Below, piece by piece: positions 13,993-20,821 of a DNA stretch of 25,721 nt. The notes beneath the pieces are model-generated. The model had not been told where the DNA came from. It ran no database searches and worked only from the letters and a program-made list of their open reading frames with translations. Numbering within the stretch: the stretch's first letter is position 1; each line of letters begins with the position of its first letter. The position numbers and the translations under genes were made by a program. This stretch comes from JBBSOW01 sp038259365 (lineage in GTDB: Bacteria; Actinomycetota; Actinomycetes; Propionibacteriales; Propionibacteriaceae), in contig JBBSOW010000040.1 in assembly GCA_038259365.1 (NCBI GenBank), positions 1-25,721 of the forward strand, in the 5' to 3' direction.

Positions 13993-15420
13993 CTAGAGTT
14001 CCAAACCGGGGTAGAGCGGATTGGCCTCGAGCATCTCGTTGGCGGCCGCGTGCACGCGCTCGGCCACACCGTCGGCGATGGCGTACTTGGCCTTGCTCGG
14101 TTGCCCCGCCTGGGTCGTCGACGGCGTGGTGTTCTCGAGGACCTCGACGCTCAACTCGGCGACGCGATCCATCTCGTCGGCGCCGAAGCCGCGCGTGGTC
14201 AGCGCCGGGGTGCCCATCCGCACGCCCGAGGTGTACCAGGCCCCGTTGGGGTCCGCCGGGACGGAGTTGCGGTTGGTGACGATTCCCGCCTCGAGCAGCG
14301 CCGATTCGGCCTGGCGGCCGGTGATTCCGAAGCCCGAGACGTCGAGCAGGACCAGGTGGTTGTCCGTGCCGCCGGTGACGAGCTTGGCGCCCCGGCTCAG
14401 GAAACCGTCGGCGAGGGAGTGGGCGTTGTCGGCGATGCGATGGGCGTAATCGGTGAACTCTTGGCTCCGAGCCTCGGCCAGCGCGACCGCCTTGGCGGCC
14501 ATCACGTGACTGAGGGGGCCGCCCAAGACCATCGGGCAGCCGCGATCCACCTCGGCCGCGTACTCCTCGCGGGCCAGCACGAGTCCGCCGCGCGGGCCGC
14601 GCAGGGACTTGTGGGTGGTGGTGGTGACGATGTCGGCGTGCGCGACCGGATCCTCGTCGCCGGTGAACACCTTGCCCGCCACCAGCCCGGCAAAGTGGGC
14701 CATGTCCACCATGAAGGTGGCGCCGACCTCGTCGGCTATCTCAGCCATCTTGGCGAAGTCGATCCGGCGCGGGTAGGCCGAATACCCCGCAATGAGGATC
14801 AGCGGCTTGAATTCGCGGGCGTGGCGGGCCACCTCGTCGTAATCCAACAGCTGGGTCTCGGGGTCGGTGCCGTAGGACTTTTGGTGGAACATCTTGCCCG
14901 AGATGTTGGGGCGGAAGCCGTGGGTGAGGTGCCCGCCGGCGTCCAGCGACATGCCCAGCATCCGCTGCTCGCCGAACTTCTTGCGCAGGCTCTCCCAGGC
15001 CTCGTCCGACATCTCGTTGATGTTCTTCAGCCCGGCCTCGGCCAGCTCCGGGCGCTCGATGCGGTGGGCCAGGATCGCCCAGAACGCCACGAGGTTGGCG
15101 TCGATGCCCGAGTGTGGCTGGACGTAGGCGTATTCGGCCCCGAACAGCTCGCGGGCGTGCTCGGCGGCGAGGGCCTCGACGGTGTCGACGTTCTGGCAGG
15201 CCGCGTAGAAGCGGTGCCCGATGGTGCCCTCGGCGTATTTGTCGCTGAGCCAGTTCCCCATCGTCAACAGCACGGCCGGGGAGGCATAGTTCTCCGACGC
15301 AATCAGTTTCAGGGATTCGCGCTGATCGACGAGTTCGGAGCGGATCGCGGCGGCGATCCTGGGCTCGACGGATTCGATCACGCTCAGGGCGGAGGTGAAG
15401 GCGGTGGACGCTTCGGACAC
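13993..15420 (-). CDS. glyA: serine hydroxymethyltransferase (long variant)
   Basis: A PLP enzyme that converts serine and tetrahydrofolate to glycine and methylene-THF. The 475-residue protein has LIASENYAS (39-47), YAEGTIGHRFYAACQNVD, VQPHSGIDAN, MVDMAHFAGLVAGK and the PLP lysine Lys271 in TTTTHKSLRGPRGG. It is about 55 residues longer than E. coli GlyA, mostly from an insert of about 37 residues (119-155) between the HSG motif and GGHLTHG. The GTG at 15420 has an AGGAG site seven bases upstream, whereas GTG 15453 sits directly on the predicted transcription start. Together with serB it suggests normal serine/glycine and one-carbon metabolism. Confidence 0.95.
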   Translation of the reverse strand: MSEASTAFTSALSVIESVEPRIAAAIRSELVDQRESLKLIASENYASPAVLLTMGNWLSDKYAEGTIGHRFYAACQNVDTVEALAAEHARELFGAEYAYVQPHSGIDANLVAFWAILAHRIERPELAEAGLKNINEMSDEAWESLRKKFGEQRMLGMSLDAGGHLTHGFRPNISGKMFHQKSYGTDPETQLLDYDEVARHAREFKPLILIAGYSAYPRRIDFAKMAEIADEVGATFMVDMAHFAGLVAGKVFTGDEDPVAHADIVTTTTHKSLRGPRGGLVLAREEYAAEVDRGCPMVLGGPLSHVMAAKAVALAEARSQEFTDYAHRIADNAHSLADGFLSRGAKLVTGGTDNHLVLLDVSGFGITGRQAESALLEAGIVTNRNSVPADPNGAWYTSGVRMGTPALTTRGFGADEMDRVAELSVEVLENTTPSTTQAGQPSKAKYAIADGVAERVHAAANEMLEANPLYPGLEL

Positions 15421-15458
15421 GGACGTGCTCCTGACGAGTTGGGGACGCAACACCTGCC

Positions 15459-15464
15459 AATCTA
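15459..15464 (-). promoter_or_regulatory. -10 box TAGATT of glyA
   Basis: TAGATT on the minus strand predicts transcription starting near 15452, giving a leader of about 32 nt with the AGGAG site before GTG 15420. This argues against the longer ORF from GTG 15453. Confidence 0.5.
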
Positions 15465-15641
15465 TCTCCGCCGAGCCGATCGAGGCGACCCGCGGGTCGC
15501 CGGCGCCGCTCCTGGTGATCCGCGCAAACCGCCCGTGAGCGGCACACCCAGCTCGGATACGGACTGGCCCGCCGCTGACGGGCCGTTTTCGGCGGCGCCG
15601 GGCGGTGGGCCGGGAACGGGAAAGATGCCATCCTGGGAGGC

Positions 15642-16160
15642 GTGAGCATCCACAGCGAACACCCGTTTCTGCCGCCCGAACAAGACCGGGACCCGGCCCG
15701 CAGGTTGCGCAGCCGGCTGGGCGCCGCGGTGTCGCTGTGGACGGCCGGGTCCGGGACCGGGCCGCGGGATCGCTTCGGGCTCACCGTGTCGTCGATGATG
15801 ATCGCCAACGGGGAGCCGGGCCGGGTACTGGCTCTCATCGACCCCGATTCGGACTTCTATTCCATGCTGATCAGGACCGAGCGCACGGTGCTCTCGGTGC
15901 TGGGCGCGCGGGGTAGGGCCTTGGCCGAGGCGTTCGCGGGGCTGGCTCCTGCCCCCGGCGGGCCGTTCAAGATGGCCGATTGGGAAGACACCCAATGGGG
16001 TCCCCGGCTGGCGTCCGCGACGACGTGGGCGGGCCTACGCCTGGACGACGAGCCGCGGGAGGTCGGCTGGTCCATGCTCGTGAGCTGCGAAATCGAGCAA
16101 CTGGCCCTCGGCGAGGACGAGGTGCTCGTCCATCGCCGGGGCCGCTACGTCGCCGAGTAA
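15642..16160 (+). CDS. flavin reductase-like domain protein
   Basis: A 172-residue protein resembling the flavin reductase/FMN-binding split-barrel family, which passes electrons from NAD(P)H to FMN or FAD or serves as the reductase of two-component monooxygenases. Typical features are FGLTVSSMMIANGEPGRVLALID (the T-x-SS flavin-phosphate motif), FYSMLIRTERTVLSVLG, WEDTQWGPRLASATTWAGLRL and the C-terminal VLVHRRGRY strand. No partner monooxygenase is adjacent. The GTG at 15642 has GGGAGG only one base upstream, too close for a normal ribosome site. CATCCT seven bases before it could be a leaderless -10, so the start is uncertain. Confidence 0.72.
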   Translation: MSIHSEHPFLPPEQDRDPARRLRSRLGAAVSLWTAGSGTGPRDRFGLTVSSMMIANGEPGRVLALIDPDSDFYSMLIRTERTVLSVLGARGRALAEAFAGLAPAPGGPFKMADWEDTQWGPRLASATTWAGLRLDDEPREVGWSMLVSCEIEQLALGEDEVLVHRRGRYVAE

Positions 16161-16203
16161 CCGGCACGCTCGGTCTGTTGCCCGCCACGCTCGACCCGGC
16201 GTC

Positions 16204-16231
16204 TCCCGCGCTATTTATGAATCACGCGGGA
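16204..16231. terminator. perfect hairpin with AT-rich loop between convergent genes
   Basis: TCCCGCG (16204-16210) and CGCGGGA (16225-16231) form a perfect 7-bp GC stem around the loop CTATTTATGAATCA. It lies 43 bp after the flavin-reductase stop, so it may terminate that gene. The AT-rich loop stands out in this genome. Confidence 0.4.
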
Positions 16232-16305
16232 AGCAGAATATTGAGCGCGGCGATCCGGGAGGCGCAAGCAGGCTGAGCGACGTCAGGCCGGCAGCGCGCC
16301 GAGTC

Positions 16306-16380
16306 GGACGAGGTCAGGGGTGGACGAGGTCAGGGGTGGACGAGGTCAGGGGTGGACGAGGTCAGGGGTCGGACGAGGTT
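16306..16380. repeat. 16-bp tandem repeat array (4 copies plus a partial)
   Basis: The unit GGACGAGGTCAGGGGT occurs four times without change (16306-16321, 16322-16337, 16338-16353, 16354-16369). One extra C and a partial fifth copy (GGACGAGGTTAG) follow and run to the rlmB stop codon. The rest of the 218-bp gap (16161-16305) holds the hairpin above and no gene I can support. Confidence 0.95.
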
Positions 16381-17323
16381 AGCGGCGGGACAGCTCGTAG
16401 AGGGCGATGCCGGCGGCGACGCCGGCGTTGAGCGATTCCACCTCGGTGGCGATGGGGATGGAGGCGAGGACGTCGCAGCCTTCGCGGACCAACCGGGAGA
16501 GCCCGTCGCCCTCGCTACCCACGACGAGCACGATCGGGCCGTTCGCGTCCACGGTGGTGATGTCGACGCTGCCTTCCCCGGCCAACCCGACCAGGGTGAA
16601 GCCCGCCTTGGCGAAGGCCTGCAGGGAGCGGTTCAGGTTGGTGGCCCGCGCAATGGGCAGCCTGGCCGCCGCGCCGGCCGAGGTCTTCCAGGCGACCGCC
16701 GTCATGCCTGCGGAGCGGCGCTCGGGGATCAGGACGCCGCTGGCCCCGAACGCGGCCGCGGAGCGGACGATGGCGCCGAGGTTGCGCGGGTCGGTGATCT
16801 GATCCAGCGCGACGACGACGGGGCGATCCGTGGCGATCGCCGCGTGCAGGAGGTCGTCGGGGTGGGCGTAGGTGAACTCCGGCAGGCGAAGCGCGACGCC
16901 CTGGTGGACGCCGTCCCCGGTGAGACGGTCCAGCTCGTTGCGGGTGACCTGCATGAGCGGGGTGCCGGCGTCGGCCGCCCGCTTCAAGATCTCGCGGAGG
17001 CGGTTGTCCTTCTCAGCCCCCTCGGCGAGGTAGACGCTCTTGGCCGGGATCCCGGCCTCGATCGCCTCGAGCACTGGGTTGCGCCCGATCACCCATTCGG
17101 CGCCAGCCCCTTGCCGCCCGCCCTTGGTCTTTGACGGGCCGCGGCCGGCCTTGTCCCGCGGGCCATCCTTGCCGGAGTGGTAGGACTTGTGGTTCGGGCG
17201 GTCGGCGGCCTTGGGCGTGGGCCCCTTGCCTTCGAGGCCGCGACGGACGCGACCGCCCGAACCGGCCGTATTGCCCTTTCCCTTCCTGCGGACCGCGCCT
17301 TGGCGCTGCGAGTTTCCGGGCAT
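16379..17323 (-). CDS. rlmB: 23S rRNA 2'-O-methyltransferase, TrmH/RlmB (SpoU) family
   Basis: A SPOUT-class methyltransferase that uses S-adenosylmethionine to methylate a 23S rRNA guanosine (position 2251 in E. coli RlmB). The 314-residue protein begins with about 75 basic, Gly/Lys/Arg-rich residues, common in actinobacterial members. An RNA-binding domain (EWVIGRNPVLEAIEAG) and the knotted catalytic domain follow, with the family motifs LDQITDPRNLGAIVRSAAAFG, LVVGSEGDGLSRLVREGCD and IPIATEVESLNAGVAAGIALYE. The start overlaps the cysS stop as ATGA, with AGGAGGAAAC inside the end of cysS. It has the same order as in Mycobacterium (cysS then methyltransferase). Confidence 0.93.
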   Translation of the reverse strand: MPGNSQRQGAVRRKGKGNTAGSGGRVRRGLEGKGPTPKAADRPNHKSYHSGKDGPRDKAGRGPSKTKGGRQGAGAEWVIGRNPVLEAIEAGIPAKSVYLAEGAEKDNRLREILKRAADAGTPLMQVTRNELDRLTGDGVHQGVALRLPEFTYAHPDDLLHAAIATDRPVVVALDQITDPRNLGAIVRSAAAFGASGVLIPERRSAGMTAVAWKTSAGAAARLPIARATNLNRSLQAFAKAGFTLVGLAGEGSVDITTVDANGPIVLVVGSEGDGLSRLVREGCDVLASIPIATEVESLNAGVAAGIALYELSRR

Positions 17324-18744
17324 CAGTTTCCTCCTGCTAGCGACCAGCGCGGACCGCTGGGGGTGTCGTCGATCTTGATGCCGAGGCCGGTCAGGGTGTC
17401 GCGCGCCGCATCGGCGGCGGCGTAGTCCTTCCGGGCCCGGGCCTGGGAGCGCTGATCCAACAGGGCGGAGACCAGACCGTCGACGACGGGTTCGAGTTCG
17501 GAGCCGCCCTCATCCGACCACGCCGGATCGTCGGCGCGCAGCCCAAGCACCCCCAGCATCGCCTGGACCTCGCCGAAGCGGGCCTCGACGGCGTCGCGAT
17601 CCTCGCCATCGAAGGCCTGGTTGCCCTCGCGGACGGCCGCGTAGATGGCCGCCATCGCGGCGGGGGTAGAGAGATCATCGTCCATGGCCGCGACGAAGGC
17701 GGGCGGCAACGCTCCCGCCTCGACCCCGGCCTCGGTGTTTCCGGCGAGCGCAGTGGCGCGATCGACGAAGGTGTCGATCCGGGTCAGCGAGGCGGTGGCC
17801 TCGGTCAGGGACTTCGAGGAGAACTCGAGCACCGAGCGGTAATGGGCAGAGACGAGATAGTAGCGCACCGCCCGCGGGGGATGGTGCTTGATCACCTCGG
17901 AGACCAGCGCGCCGTTGCCCAGCGACTTGCTCATCTTCTCCCCGGCCAGGGTGAGCATCGCGTTGTGCATCCAGTAGCGCGCGAACCTCCCGCCCGCCGC
18001 CGTGGATTGGGCCAACTCGTTCTCGTGGTGGGGAAAGCGCAGATCCAGCCCGCCGCCGTGGATGTCGAACTCCTCGCCCAGGTACTTCCCGGCCATGGCC
18101 GAGCACTCGATGTGCCAGCCGGGGCGCCCACGCCCCCACGGGGCGGGCCAGGAGGCGGTGCGCGGCTCGGACTCCTTCCAACCCTTCCAGAGCGCGAAGT
18201 CGCGGGGATCGCGCTTGCCGCGCGGGTCGGCGTCCTCGGCGGGGTTCATGTCGGCGATCGACTGGTTCGACAGCTCGCCGTAGGCGGGCCAGCTCGCGAC
18301 GTCGAAGTAGACGTCGCCGGAACCGTCGGCGGCCGGGTAGGCGTGGCCGCGCTCGATGAGGATCGAGATCAGCTCGATCATCTCGGGGATGTGGCCGGTG
18401 GCACGAGGCTCGTAGGTCGGCGGGAGGCAGCCCAGGGCCTGGTAGGCGCGGTGCAGGTCGCGCTCGAACCGGTAGGCGTGGGCGTACCAGGGCACGCCCG
18501 CCTCGGCGGACTTGGCCAGGATCTTGTCGTCGATGTCGGTGACGTTGGCGATCACGGTCACGGCGTAACCCTCGTGGGCCAGCCAGCGGCGCAGGACGTC
18601 GAAGACGACCTCCTTGCGGATATGGCCCAGGTGCGGGGCCGACTGCACGGTGAGTCCACAGTGATAGATCGAGGCCTGGCCGGGGATCACCGGTACGAAT
18701 TCGGTGACTCGACGGGTGCGGCTGTCGTACAGGTGGAAACTCAC
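17323..18744 (-). CDS. cysS: cysteinyl-tRNA synthetase
   Basis: A class I aminoacyl-tRNA synthetase that charges tRNA-Cys. The 473-residue protein has the HIGH-type motif as HLGH (38-41), KMSKS at 270-274, and the zinc ligands Cys29, Cys214 and the HHENE group (239-243) that select cysteine. The C-terminal part is the usual helical anticodon region. IYHCGLTVQSAPHLGH is the actinobacterial form of the N-terminal motif. The GTG at 18744 lies six bases after a TAAACT -10 box, so the transcript appears leaderless. In many actinobacteria cysS follows ispF directly; here about 7 kb of other genes and an inversion separate them. Confidence 0.96.
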   Translation of the reverse strand: MSFHLYDSRTRRVTEFVPVIPGQASIYHCGLTVQSAPHLGHIRKEVVFDVLRRWLAHEGYAVTVIANVTDIDDKILAKSAEAGVPWYAHAYRFERDLHRAYQALGCLPPTYEPRATGHIPEMIELISILIERGHAYPAADGSGDVYFDVASWPAYGELSNQSIADMNPAEDADPRGKRDPRDFALWKGWKESEPRTASWPAPWGRGRPGWHIECSAMAGKYLGEEFDIHGGGLDLRFPHHENELAQSTAAGGRFARYWMHNAMLTLAGEKMSKSLGNGALVSEVIKHHPPRAVRYYLVSAHYRSVLEFSSKSLTEATASLTRIDTFVDRATALAGNTEAGVEAGALPPAFVAAMDDDLSTPAAMAAIYAAVREGNQAFDGEDRDAVEARFGEVQAMLGVLGLRADDPAWSDEGGSELEPVVDGLVSALLDQRSQARARKDYAAADAARDTLTGLGIKIDDTPSGPRWSLAGGN

Positions 18745-18750
18745 CGTTCG

Positions 18751-18756
18751 AGTTTA
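18751..18756 (-). promoter_or_regulatory. -10 box TAAACT of cysS (leaderless)
   Basis: TAAACT on the minus strand, then six bases (CGAACG), then the GTG at 18744. No ribosome site is present. Confidence 0.55.
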
Positions 18757-18812
18757 GCGGTCCGGCAGCGATCGACGCCCCTCGCTTGATCCGCCGTGGA
18801 TTGCTGCGAGGC

Positions 18813-18818
18813 TAAGGT
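18813..18818 (+). promoter_or_regulatory. candidate -10 box TAAGGT for the acyl-CoA dehydrogenase operon
   Basis: TAAGGT in GCTAAGGTAGG predicts a start near 18825 and a leader of about 45 nt with the GGGGAGAGGA ribosome site. Confidence 0.4.
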
Positions 18819-18868
18819 AGGAAACACCGAAGACATCCCGATCGACGACGAGGGGAGAGGACCAGCCG

Positions 18869-20026
18869 ATGGTCGCCGAACGCCTGTTGCCCAACGACGA
18901 CGCCCGCGAGATGCTGACCATGGTGCGCCGCTTCGCTCAGACCGAGCTGGCCCCCCGCGCCGCGGCGGCCGAGAAGGCGGCCGAGTTCCCCCGCGAGCAG
19001 ATTCGGGCGCTGGGCGAGCTGGGCCTGGTGGCGATGCCCTACCCCGAGGAGCACGGTGGGCTGAACCTGGGGTACGAGGTCTACCTGCAGGCGCTGGAGG
19101 AGATCGCCACGGGCTGGATGACGGTCGGGATCGCGGTTTCGGTGCACGTGATGACCTGTTTCGCGATCGCGAACGAGGCCACCCCCGAGCAGCGGCGGGC
19201 GTTCCTGCCCGGCATGCTCGGAGGGGACCAGCTGGGGGCCTACTGCCTGTCCGAGCCGCAGGCCGGATCCGATGTCGGGGCCATCAAGGCGAAGGCCGAG
19301 AGGCGCGGCGACACCTGGGTACTGAACGGCACGAAGGCGTGGGTATCCCACGCCGGCCACGCCGACTACTATCTTGTCTTCGCGCGGACCGACGATCATG
19401 CGCTGGGCTGCTTCCTCGTGCCAGCCGACGCTGGCGGCCTCAGCTTTGGCAAGCCCGAGGAAAAGATGGGCCTGACCGCCTCCCCTACGGCACAGGTGTT
19501 CCTCGATGGCGTCGAGGTCGACCAGTTCCGGGTGATCGGTGCCCCGACCGACGGCATGGGCATCGCCCTGTCGGCCCTGGATTCGGGCCGGCTCGGGATC
19601 GCCGCGTGCGCGACCGGTCTGGGGCAGGCGGCCCTCGACGCGGCGGTGGAATACACCCTCGAACGCGAACAGTTCGGACAGCCCGTGGCGAGCTTTCAGG
19701 GCATGCAGTTCCTGCTCGCCGATATGGCCGCCGCCGTCGACACCGCCCGGGCCATGTACCTCCAGGGAGCGAGGCGCCGCGACGCCGGGCTGGCGTTCAC
19801 CCGCGAGGCCGCCGCGGCAAAGCTGGTCGCGACCGACGCGGCGATGCGCGTCACCTCGGACGCCGTGCAGGCCTTCGGCGGCTACGGCTACACCCGCGAG
19901 TTTGCCGTCGAGCGCTACATGCGCGAGGCCAAGGTGACCCAGATCTTCGAGGGCACGAACCAGATTCAGCGGATGGTGATCGCTCGGCAGCTGTTGCGCG
20001 GGCGCACCCACATCTCGAGAGGGTAG
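18869..20026 (+). CDS. acyl-CoA dehydrogenase
   Basis: A FAD enzyme that introduces the alpha-beta double bond in acyl-CoA thioesters. The 385-residue protein has the standard N-terminal helical, middle beta and C-terminal helical domains. The signature AYCLSEPQAGSD is near 126-137, WVSHAGHADYYLV follows, and QAFGGYGYTREFAVERYMREAK leads to QIFEGTNQIQR, with Glu361 at the catalytic base position of short/medium-chain enzymes. The chain length or branched substrate is not determined. The GGGGAGAGGA site supports the ATG at 18869. It lies 8 bp before a type-2 hydroxyacyl-CoA dehydrogenase-like SDR, which suggests isoleucine-type or short-chain acyl-CoA breakdown. Confidence 0.93.
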   Translation: MVAERLLPNDDAREMLTMVRRFAQTELAPRAAAAEKAAEFPREQIRALGELGLVAMPYPEEHGGLNLGYEVYLQALEEIATGWMTVGIAVSVHVMTCFAIANEATPEQRRAFLPGMLGGDQLGAYCLSEPQAGSDVGAIKAKAERRGDTWVLNGTKAWVSHAGHADYYLVFARTDDHALGCFLVPADAGGLSFGKPEEKMGLTASPTAQVFLDGVEVDQFRVIGAPTDGMGIALSALDSGRLGIAACATGLGQAALDAAVEYTLEREQFGQPVASFQGMQFLLADMAAAVDTARAMYLQGARRRDAGLAFTREAAAAKLVATDAAMRVTSDAVQAFGGYGYTREFAVERYMREAKVTQIFEGTNQIQRMVIARQLLRGRTHISRG

Positions 20027-20034
20027 GGGCACTC

Positions 20035-20814
20035 ATGCGGTTGGGTGAGAAGGACGCGGTGTTGATCACCGGCGGAGGCTCCGGCCTGGGCGCGGCGACG
20101 GCCAGGCGCCTGGCCCCGACGGGGGCCACAATGGTGCTGGTCGATCTGCCCGGTTCCGCCGGGAGCCAGGTGGCCGACGAACTCGGCGAACGCGCGGTCT
20201 TCGTCCCGGCCGACGTCCGCGAGCCCAACCAGGTGCAGGCGGCCATCGACGTTGCCCGGGCGGAGAGCGCGCAGCATTCGATCCGGTTACGCGCCGTCGT
20301 GTGCTGCGCCGGAGTGGCCACGCCGGGACGGATCCTCGGCAAGCGCGGGGTCTTGGATCTGGAGGCCTTTCGCAACGTCGTCGACATCAACCTCGTCGGC
20401 AGCTTCAACGTGCTGCGGCTGAGCGCGGCCGCGATGGCCGAGAACGATCGCAACGACGGTGATCGCGGCGTCGTGGTGTTGACCGCTTCGGTGGCCGCCT
20501 ACGACGGTCAGATAGGCCAGGCGGCCTACGCCGCGAGCAAGGGCGGTATCGTGTCGCTGACGCTCACGGCGGCCCGCGATCTGGCGCAGTCGGAGATCCG
20601 GGTGATGACGATCGCCCCCGGCGTGATGGAGACCCCGATGCTGGCCGGGTTGCCCGAGGAGGCCCGCACCAGCCTGGAGGCCCTCGTGCCGCACCCCAGC
20701 CGGCTCGGCACGCCCGATGAGTACGCCCAGCTGGTGGAACATATCCTGGCCAACTCGCTGCTCAACGGTGAGGTCATCCGCCTCGACGGCGCCCTGCGCA
20801 TGCCGCCACGATAG
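20035..20814 (+). CDS. SDR-family 3-hydroxyacyl-CoA dehydrogenase (type 2, HSD17B10-like)
   Basis: A 259-residue short-chain dehydrogenase. The NAD-binding GGGSGLG is at 13-19 and Asp37 (LVDLP) suggests NAD rather than NADP. The catalytic Ser152, Tyr165 and Lys169 (YAASK) are present. IAPGVMETPML and the C-terminal LNGEVIRLDGALRM match the type-2 hydroxyacyl-CoA dehydrogenase branch, which oxidises 3-hydroxy-2-methylbutyryl-CoA and other short 3-hydroxyacyl-CoAs. It is probably co-transcribed with the acyl-CoA dehydrogenase 8 bp upstream and would act two steps later in the pathway. No enoyl-CoA hydratase or thiolase is in the window. It ends 7 bp before the convergent DUF4032 gene. Confidence 0.9.
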   Translation: MRLGEKDAVLITGGGSGLGAATARRLAPTGATMVLVDLPGSAGSQVADELGERAVFVPADVREPNQVQAAIDVARAESAQHSIRLRAVVCCAGVATPGRILGKRGVLDLEAFRNVVDINLVGSFNVLRLSAAAMAENDRNDGDRGVVVLTASVAAYDGQIGQAAYAASKGGIVSLTLTAARDLAQSEIRVMTIAPGVMETPMLAGLPEEARTSLEALVPHPSRLGTPDEYAQLVEHILANSLLNGEVIRLDGALRMPPR

Positions 20815-20821
20815 CCGGTGG

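Noticed and set aside
15421..15453. Longer glyA start at GTG 15453
   Set aside because: The GTG lies on the predicted transcription start and lacks a ribosome site, whereas GTG 15420 has AGGAG at good spacing and a more typical N-terminus.
13915..15645. Long plus-strand ORF (576 codons) opposite glyA and the Ddn-like gene
   Set aside because: It is the antisense shadow of a clear SHMT gene. Its translation is Gly/Val/Arg/His-rich without recognisable motifs, typical of the complementary frame of high-GC genes.
14741..15838. Minus-strand ORF of 365 codons overlapping glyA and the flavin-reductase-like gene
   Set aside because: It is out of frame with glyA and its translation is an Arg/Pro-rich high-GC artefact.
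16306..16380. CRISPR array
   Set aside because: The copies are directly adjacent 16-bp units without spacers, and there are no cas genes, so this is a simple tandem repeat.
18796..20034. Upstream extension of the SDR reading frame through the acyl-CoA dehydrogenase gene
   Set aside because: The frame stays open by chance. The translated extension is Arg/Gly/Pro-rich, and the SDR has a proper start at 20035 with the Rossmann motif right after it.
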